Assembly (NCBI RefSeq): GCF_000582685.1 | Contig: NZ_KK073768.1 | Location: 638,274-702,273 of the forward strand | Reading direction: 5' to 3' | Length of the DNA stretch: 64,000 bases | Source: [Scytonema hofmanni] UTEX 2349 | GTDB taxonomy: Bacteria; Cyanobacteriota; Cyanobacteriia; Cyanobacteriales; Nostocaceae | Shown: positions 58,853 to 64,000 of the stretch, piece by piece | Numbering within the stretch: the first letter of the stretch is position 1 | How the letters are laid out: every line of letters starts with the position of its first letter | Notes under the pieces: model-generated | What the model was told of the DNA's origin: nothing | The model's input: the letters and a program-made list of their open reading frames with translations, nothing else | The model's database searches: none | Made by a program: the position numbers and the translations under genes

Positions 58853-59902
58853 ATGAGCAATATATTCAGAGAATTACTAAAAAAAGTAGGCAGCGGGAAC
58901 CACACAGGAGAAAATTTAACTCGTGTTGAAGCAGATAAAGCAACTAAAATGATGTTACTCGGTGAAGCGACACCAGCGCAAATCGGCGCCTTTTTAATTG
59001 CTCACCGCATCAAACGTCCCACGGGAGAAGAGTTAGCGGGAATGTTGGATGCTTACGAAGAATTAGGACCCAAACTGCAAAATATTAACTCTGCGCGTCC
59101 AGTGATAGTTTTAGGCATACCTTATGATGGCAGAACCCGCACCGCACCCATCAGCCCCGTGACGGCTTTACTGTTGGCTTCTGCGGGGCAATTTGTGGTG
59201 ATGCATGGTGGATCTCGCTTGCCGACAAAATACGGTATACCTTTAGTAGAAGTTTGGCAGAAGTTAGGAGTTGATTGGACTACACTGACACTAGAAAAAC
59301 AACAGCAAGTATTTGAAAAAACAGGCATTGGCTTTGTTTATACGCCTCGGCATTTTCCCTTAACTAATAGTATTTGGGAGTACCGCGACCAACTAGGCAA
59401 GCGTCCACCTTTTGCGACAATGGAGTTAATTTGGTGTCCTTATACTGGCGATGCTCATATTATTTCTGGGTATGTCCATCCTCCCACAGAAGGAATGTTT
59501 CAACAAGCTTTGACGCTGCGGGGAGTAAGCAAATTTACATTAGTCAAGGGATTGGAAGGTAGTTGCGATTTACCACGCGATCGCACTGCAATCATCGGTT
59601 TATCTGCACCTGAAGCACCGCAACAAGAAGGATTAACAGCAATAGAAAGGTTACTCCTCGCTCCGCGTGATTACAACTTTACTACCAAGAATGTACCCTT
59701 AGAAACTACCGAACAACTAGTAGCGGATATGCAAAGCGTGTTAAGTGGAAAACCTTCCGAACTGATGCAAACAGCCTTATGGAATGGCGGATTTTATCTA
59801 TGGCGCAGTGGTATTTGTTCAGATATGCAAGCGGGTATAATTAAGGCGGAAGAATTATTTAGTAATGGCGCAGTAGCAGCAAAACTTCAAGAACTAATTT
59901 GA
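58853..59902 (+). CDS. TrpD2-like anthranilate phosphoribosyltransferase family protein
   Basis: With the ATG at 58853 the product has 349 residues. The N-terminal helical domain has MMLLGEATPAQIGAFLIAHRIK, as in TrpD and TrpD2. The PRPP-binding GTGGD of true TrpD is absent (VLGIPYDGRTRTAP in its place), and KHGNR reads MHGGSR, so tryptophan synthesis activity is unlikely. The TrpD2 group binds nucleic acid instead. The stop codon (59900-59902) is formed by the junction with the IS605-like right end, so the original C-terminus may have been longer. Confidence 0.8.
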   Translation: MSNIFRELLKKVGSGNHTGENLTRVEADKATKMMLLGEATPAQIGAFLIAHRIKRPTGEELAGMLDAYEELGPKLQNINSARPVIVLGIPYDGRTRTAPISPVTALLLASAGQFVVMHGGSRLPTKYGIPLVEVWQKLGVDWTTLTLEKQQQVFEKTGIGFVYTPRHFPLTNSIWEYRDQLGKRPPFATMELIWCPYTGDAHIISGYVHPPTEGMFQQALTLRGVSKFTLVKGLEGSCDLPRDRTAIIGLSAPEAPQQEGLTAIERLLLAPRDYNFTTKNVPLETTEQLVADMQSVLSGKPSELMQTALWNGGFYLWRSGICSDMQAGIIKAEELFSNGAVAAKLQELI

Positions 59903-60250
59903 CACTCCCCGCGATAAATCGACGGGGATTCTTGGTTCAATGAGACCACTTAAACTAGGTTCCTTGCGTTACCTAGCCCAGAGGTGGGACTCTCCCCAAG
60001 CGTTAACTTTGGGTATGCCCTACCCTAGTTGCATTGCTGCAAGTCCTGTTTAGTTTGAAACAAATAGCCCCAAAAATCTGAGTCGTCTAGCTCCTATAAA
60101 TCTTTTACCTACTGCTAGGAGGAAACTAGAACAATGCAGTAGAACCGCATAGATTTAATTGTCAAGGTTCAGTGCTTTGTCTTTTGACAGCTAGGTTTTT
60201 TAAGTGGTTAATTACCTTTCCACTATCATTAGTATAGTATATTGGTACAC
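59899..60250 (-). mobile_element. IS200/IS605-like right-end remnant (possible omega-RNA)
   Basis: TTGACACTCC begins the same right end as at 50111, with shared GGGGATTCTTGGTTCA, TCTCCCCAAGCGT, TATGCCCTAC and AGTCCT segments. The terminal hairpin differs in its bases but keeps its stem. No tnpB coding region is left. ACCACTTAAACTAGG (59945) and CTAGGTTTTTTAAGTGGTT (60191-60209) can pair, so the remnant may fold as a unit. Confidence 0.72.
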
Positions 60251-60308
60251 TAATTAATTGAAATAAAGCCGATCGCGCGAACGACGGGGCTTTAAACCCA
60301 ATTTTTCG

Positions 60309-60337
60309 GTAAAGACGTTCCACCGGAACGTCTCTAC
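60309..60337. repeat. Palindrome GTAAAGACGTTCC...GGAACGTCTCTAC
   Basis: Same family as 6514-6543 and 11001-11029, with one mismatch. Confidence 0.88.
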
Positions 60338-60380
60338 GATGGTAGGTAGGTTTTTATTACTATTTAACGTAGCAACGGCT

Positions 60381-60911
60381 TTATTGCTGTTGTGTTGGTT
60401 GGGAATTATCTTGATCGTCAACTTTTTTAGTATTACCTGCTTTCACCCAACCTTCTTTATCGCTACCTTCAAGACGAATTTTTTGCCAGAGTTTATCTTC
60501 GCTTTCTTCTACAACGACAATTTTTTGATTAAAACCAACTCCACCAACCCGTTCAGCATCCTGTTTTGCTTCTGCTCGCAAAATCAAACCTTGAGACCAA
60601 CTAACACGGGCAGGGTAAGCTCCCGGTGGTAATGGCTTTGTTGATTCAGCAGTATCGGGTGATAAAGTGGGAGTGGCGTTTGGCTTGGGAGTTTGCGCTT
60701 TAACAGGGATAGGGGTGAGTACGGGTGATGCTCCTGGAGTTTTGGGAGCTTGTGCTTTTATCTCAGGTGAATCATTCGCAAAAATCGGTTTAGTCGGAGG
60801 TACGGCAGTTCGATTCATCATATACAGCGCTGTTCCGGCACCACCACCGATTAAAACAACGATCGCCAAGAAAATCCCAAGTATATACTTTAATACGTTA
60901 GAAATTACCAT
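60381..60911 (-). CDS. Membrane-anchored SH3b-domain protein
   Basis: The 176-residue protein has one N-terminal membrane helix (YILGIFLAIVVLIGGGAG), a Pro/Thr/Ala-rich linker (about 40-95), and a C-terminal SH3b domain (GLILRAEAKQDAERVGGV, WQKIRLEGSDKEGWV). SH3b domains bind cell-wall peptides, so the protein likely links the inner membrane to peptidoglycan. It may be cotranscribed with the Ycf46 gene on the same strand, 114 bases upstream. Confidence 0.8.
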   Translation of the reverse strand: MVISNVLKYILGIFLAIVVLIGGGAGTALYMMNRTAVPPTKPIFANDSPEIKAQAPKTPGASPVLTPIPVKAQTPKPNATPTLSPDTAESTKPLPPGAYPARVSWSQGLILRAEAKQDAERVGGVGFNQKIVVVEESEDKLWQKIRLEGSDKEGWVKAGNTKKVDDQDNSQPTQQQ

Positions 60912-61025
60912 ATTTATAACCTTTCCACCATAGAAGTTAAGAGTTAGGGGTTAAAGTCAAAGATTATAACTCATAACTCTTAACTCATCACTCCTAACTT
61001 ATTATTGCAGCTGTCGTTGAATGCG

Positions 61026-62540
61026 TTAGCGTAGCTTGCCCAAGGCATCGCTCAAGGGATTGTGTTTGGATGCCAAACGCGCTCTACCTGATGCTGCCCA
61101 TTCTTGCAGTTTCTGAATTTGCTCCACAGCGGTTCGCGCTAGGGGTATAATCTGACTGGCTGCCTCTAAAATGTCGTCGGTAGCAAAGTCCCGGTTTTGG
61201 CTAAACCCGATATGCATCGCTTCAATTAAAGTTTGCTCAATCTCCGCTCCTGAAAAATCGGGTGTTTCGTAAGCTAGCCTGTCTATTTCATAACTTTTCA
61301 AGTTATGTGGGCGTAGTCGGGATAAATGAACGTTAAAAATCGCTTTTCTTTCTTCTTGACTGGGTAAACCAACAAAGAAAATCTCATCAAATCGACCTTT
61401 TCGCAGCATTTCTGGTGGTAGCGCTTGAATGTCATTTGCGGTAGAAACGACAAACACGGGTGAGGTTTTCTCGGCTAACCAAGTAATAAATGTGCCAAAG
61501 ACGCGGCTAGTGGTTCCCGCATCACCTCTGCTACCAAGCCCGGAAAAGGCTTTGTCTATTTCATCTATCCACAAAATGCAAGGCGCGAGAGCTTCAGCTA
61601 CTTGTATCATTTGGCGGGTGCGGGATTCTGATTCACCCACCAAACCACCAAATAACCGTCCGACATCCAGACGTAGTAAAGGTAAATGCCAGTGATGAGC
61701 GATCGCTTTTGCGGTCAATGATTTACCAGTTCCTTGAATACCCACCAACATTAAACCACGGGGGTGCGGTAATCCGTACTGACGGGCTTTTTCGGTAAAT
61801 GAGCCTCCCCGACGCAAAAGCCAGTCTTTCAGGTTATCCAATCCACCAATATCAGATATTTGCTCAGTTGCGGGGTAAAAGTCCAAAATTTGCGTTTGGC
61901 GAATAGTTTGGCGCTTTTCTTCCAAAACTAAATCTACATCTTCTGGTTGCAATTCGCCGTGAGTAGCGATCGCTCTAGCCAAAACTCGGCGAATTCTTTC
62001 CATCGAAAGCCCTTGACAAGAGCGTACCAAGTCATCTAAAACTTTGGCAGAAAGTGAATTCCCACCAGTTGCGATTAACAAGCGTTCTATCTCTCCTTTG
62101 ATTTCTGGAGCCGCCGGTAAGGGAAACTCTAAAACCGTCAAAACTTCAGTTAAGTCATCCGGGATGGCGATTTTCGGCGACAATAGAACGATATTTTTCG
62201 GTTGAGACTTGAGGAGACGAGCAAGATTGCGAAGTTTGCGAGCGATCGCCACATCTTCTAAAAAGCGATGATAATCTCTTAAAATCAACACCGCCGGCGC
62301 AGAAGCCGATAATTTCTCGATAAACTCCAAAGCTTGCAGCGGGTTGCGACGACCAAACCCCGCATCATTCGGATTGCCTTGGTAGCCATCCACAAAATCC
62401 CAAGTATACACCGGACGGTTGCCCTGGTTTGCCGCTTCTTCCCGAATCGCTGCTTCTACCCGTTCCTCTTCGTAGGTGGGAATGTAGATTAAAGGGTAAC
62501 GGGCACGTAGCAGCAGTTTAAACTCTTCACGGAAGGTCAT
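61026..62540 (-). CDS. ycf46: Ycf46-type AAA ATPase
   Basis: The 504-residue protein opens MTFREEFKLLLRARYPLIYIPTYEEERVE, the usual Ycf46 start. The AAA core has Walker A GIQGTGKSLT, Walker B CILWIDEIDKAF and a sensor segment STANDIQALPPEMLRKGRFDE. Ycf46 is conserved in cyanobacteria and chloroplasts, and its length here is normal. It has been linked to regulation of photosynthesis. It has no clear operon partner except possibly the SH3b gene. Confidence 0.9.
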   Translation of the reverse strand: MTFREEFKLLLRARYPLIYIPTYEEERVEAAIREEAANQGNRPVYTWDFVDGYQGNPNDAGFGRRNPLQALEFIEKLSASAPAVLILRDYHRFLEDVAIARKLRNLARLLKSQPKNIVLLSPKIAIPDDLTEVLTVLEFPLPAAPEIKGEIERLLIATGGNSLSAKVLDDLVRSCQGLSMERIRRVLARAIATHGELQPEDVDLVLEEKRQTIRQTQILDFYPATEQISDIGGLDNLKDWLLRRGGSFTEKARQYGLPHPRGLMLVGIQGTGKSLTAKAIAHHWHLPLLRLDVGRLFGGLVGESESRTRQMIQVAEALAPCILWIDEIDKAFSGLGSRGDAGTTSRVFGTFITWLAEKTSPVFVVSTANDIQALPPEMLRKGRFDEIFFVGLPSQEERKAIFNVHLSRLRPHNLKSYEIDRLAYETPDFSGAEIEQTLIEAMHIGFSQNRDFATDDILEAASQIIPLARTAVEQIQKLQEWAASGRARLASKHNPLSDALGKLR

Positions 62541-62635
62541 AAGCTGTTAGTAAGAGTGTTCCTTATCTCATTCTTAAGGTTTGTATTGCTTCTAACAACT
62601 AAAAACTTACAACAAGCATAAATCAGAATATCCTC

Positions 62636-63802
62636 ATGAGCAATGTACCCCAAACCCCAGAGGAAAAAGCAGCAGACCCAAGCACACCACTGGAACTACT
62701 TCAGGAGTTGGCAGAAAGTGACAATGAAGCCATTTGCCAAGCTGTTGCTCAAAATCCCAACACACCAACGGATGTATTGCTGAATTTGTTTAAGTACTAT
62801 CCATGTCAAGTGCTGAACAATCCCGTCCTAGATTTGCTCCTGGTAGAGAATCCGAACTTTATAGAGCAACTTTATCAAGCTAATACTTCTGTTTTTAATG
62901 AGGATGGGTTGCCGTTATTTTTTATTGAATGGGCAGTAAGTCACCCAAATGAACAAATCCGAGCTGCTGTAGCAGATAGCCCTTACATACCTCAACCTTA
63001 TTTAGAACAACTAGCCCAAGATAAAACGATTGATATTTGCCGCAACGTAGCTGCTAATCAAAACACACCGAATCAAGTATTAGAAGAACTAGCCAAACAT
63101 AAAAATAAGAATGTTCGTGGTGATGTAGCAAATAATTGCCATACTCCTGAAAGTCTCCTAGAACAACTAGCCCAAGATAAAGCTGGATTCGTTCGCTACC
63201 GGGTAGCAAAAAACTACAATACACCTAAAAATATATTAGAGCAGTTAGCCAAAGATAAAAAAAAGAGTGTCCGTGCTGGTGTGGCAGGTAATCTATATAC
63301 ACCAGAAAGCATCCTAGAGCAGCTAGCAAAAGATGAAAATAACAGTGTCCGTTGTACGGTAGCAAGAAACCATAGCACTCCTAGTCACACTTTAGAGCAG
63401 CTAGCAGAAGATGAAATGGTTGATGTTCGCTGCACGGTAGCAAGAAACAACAATACACCCAGTTATTTACTAGAGAAGTTAGCTGAAGATAGCGAAGAAC
63501 ACATTCGCATTGATGTAGCACAGAATACCAATACTCCCTTACATCTAAGCCAAAGTCTTTTAGAGCAACTAGCCCAAAGCGAAATAGTTTATATCCAAAT
63601 TCAGGTGGCAGAAAACGAAAACACGCCTAATCAATCTTTAGAGAAGTTATCCAAACATAATCATGAGTACATCCGGATTGCTGTAGCACAAAATCCTAAC
63701 ACTCCTAAAAGTGTCTTAGAGCAGTTAGTTAAAGATGAAAATGACCGGGTTTGCCTTGCTGCAAAGCAGAATCTTGCAAAATCACTAACCACTGACAAAT
63801 GA
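62636..63802 (+). CDS. LRV (leucine-rich repeat variant) protein
   Basis: The 388-residue protein has about ten LRV repeats of about 24 residues, each like LEQLAKDENNSVRCTVARN-HSTP. The variable positions carry Asn, Asp and Lys. Two N-terminal units are less regular (LLQELAESDNEAICQAVAQN). LRV repeats form an alpha/3-10 superhelix similar to HEAT and usually mediate protein binding. No catalytic domain is present. It is divergent from Ycf46. Confidence 0.85.
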   Translation: MSNVPQTPEEKAADPSTPLELLQELAESDNEAICQAVAQNPNTPTDVLLNLFKYYPCQVLNNPVLDLLLVENPNFIEQLYQANTSVFNEDGLPLFFIEWAVSHPNEQIRAAVADSPYIPQPYLEQLAQDKTIDICRNVAANQNTPNQVLEELAKHKNKNVRGDVANNCHTPESLLEQLAQDKAGFVRYRVAKNYNTPKNILEQLAKDKKKSVRAGVAGNLYTPESILEQLAKDENNSVRCTVARNHSTPSHTLEQLAEDEMVDVRCTVARNNNTPSYLLEKLAEDSEEHIRIDVAQNTNTPLHLSQSLLEQLAQSEIVYIQIQVAENENTPNQSLEKLSKHNHEYIRIAVAQNPNTPKSVLEQLVKDENDRVCLAAKQNLAKSLTTDK

Positions 63803-63910
63803 CAAACAACTATCCAAGAAGTTTTTTTTCTCTTTCCCGGTCACAACTCGGAACCAGAAATGGTGCGTTATATCATGTCCGGGTAATTAGTTATTATTCC
63901 CACAGTCATT

Positions 63911-63980
63911 GCACCCCACCCCCAGCCCCTCCCCGCTTGCGGGGAGGGGAGACAAAGCGTAGCTTTGGCGGGGTGGGGTT
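63911..63980. repeat. CCCC/GGGG-rich hairpin repeat
   Basis: CACCCCACCCC, a stem CCCCTCCCCGC-TT-GCGGGGAGGGG, and GGCGGGGTGGGG. The same composition (ACCCCACCCTAACCCTCCCC) starts the 30589-30785 element. The region up to the window end contains nothing else recognised. Confidence 0.75.
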
Positions 63981-64000
63981 CTTAAGGTTTAGTAAGTAAT

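Noticed and set aside
63803..64000. Plus-strand frame at the window end
   Set aside because: It is read across a GC-rich dispersed repeat with no protein-like content.

Overview
The window is a 64 kb piece of a cyanobacterial chromosome, most likely a filamentous, Nostoc-like (Nostocales) species. Evidence: HIP1 octamers (GCGATCGC) are scattered throughout, intergenic regions hold several families of small palindromic repeats and heptamer tandem repeats, and many proteins are of cyanobacterial type (Ycf46, an SLH/OprB-type porin, DUF1361, DUF1822, a KaiC-like ATPase, a CBCR-type GAF photoreceptor, many CHAT and TPR proteins). No rRNA or tRNA gene was seen.

Layout. 1-6.4 kb holds the end of a P-type cation ATPase, recF, a hypothetical gene, an MgtC/SapB protein, a PEP-synthase-like enzyme and a DUF1361 membrane protein. 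6.7-10.8 kb holds three envelope genes: a secreted protein with a seven-residue repeat tract, an SLH-OprB porin and a lipoprotein. 11.2-14.0 kb is a complete ECF cobalt/nickel importer operon (cbiM, PDGLE subunit, cbiQ, cbiO). 14.0-19.3 kb holds an EAL-CBCR-GGDEF c-di-GMP protein, a histidine kinase with a degenerate ATPase region and two small secreted proteins. 19.8-24.8 kb is a three-gene cassette: a sigma-70-like factor, a HEAT/DUF1822 protein, and a pentapeptide/transmembrane/CHAT protease-like protein. 24.9-29.4 kb holds a SAM hydroxide adenosyltransferase, a kinase whose HisKA histidine is replaced by glutamine, broken Rpn-like and WYL genes and a P-loop kinase.

29.7-38.9 kb is a type III-B (Cmr) CRISPR locus: a nine-repeat array probably transcribed on the minus strand, 1.3 kb of nested repeats, then cas10-cmr3-cmr4-cmr5, a fused double-RAMP protein (Cmr6-like plus Cmr1-like) and a CARF-HEPN effector. 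No cas1, cas2 or cas6 is present. 39.7-46.7 kb continues the conflict-gene region with an AAA-like ATPase, a small EACC1-like protein beside a CHAT/NB-ARC/TPR protein, and a Uma2 nuclease. 46.8-53.3 kb holds recJ, a GNAT gene with an IS200/IS605 tnpB element ending exactly at its start codon, a PD-(D/E)XK nuclease and peptide deformylase. 53.5-57.7 kb holds a KaiC-like/response-regulator/histidine-kinase operon and a LysR gene with an NtcA-type promoter. The rest carries a TrpD2-like gene whose stop codon is supplied by an IS605-like right-end remnant, an SH3 protein, Ycf46 and an LRV-repeat protein.

Three themes stand out. First, several dispersed repeat families sit inside or at the edges of genes and are translated in frame (signal-peptide gene, porin, two segments of one kinase, a CHAT protein, RecJ), while another copy breaks a gene. 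Second, 19.8-46.7 kb is rich in conflict systems built on CHAT, CARF-HEPN and Cmr modules. Third, two copies of one IS605-type right end keep the same terminal hairpin with different stem bases, as expected for a conserved omega-RNA/right-end structure.
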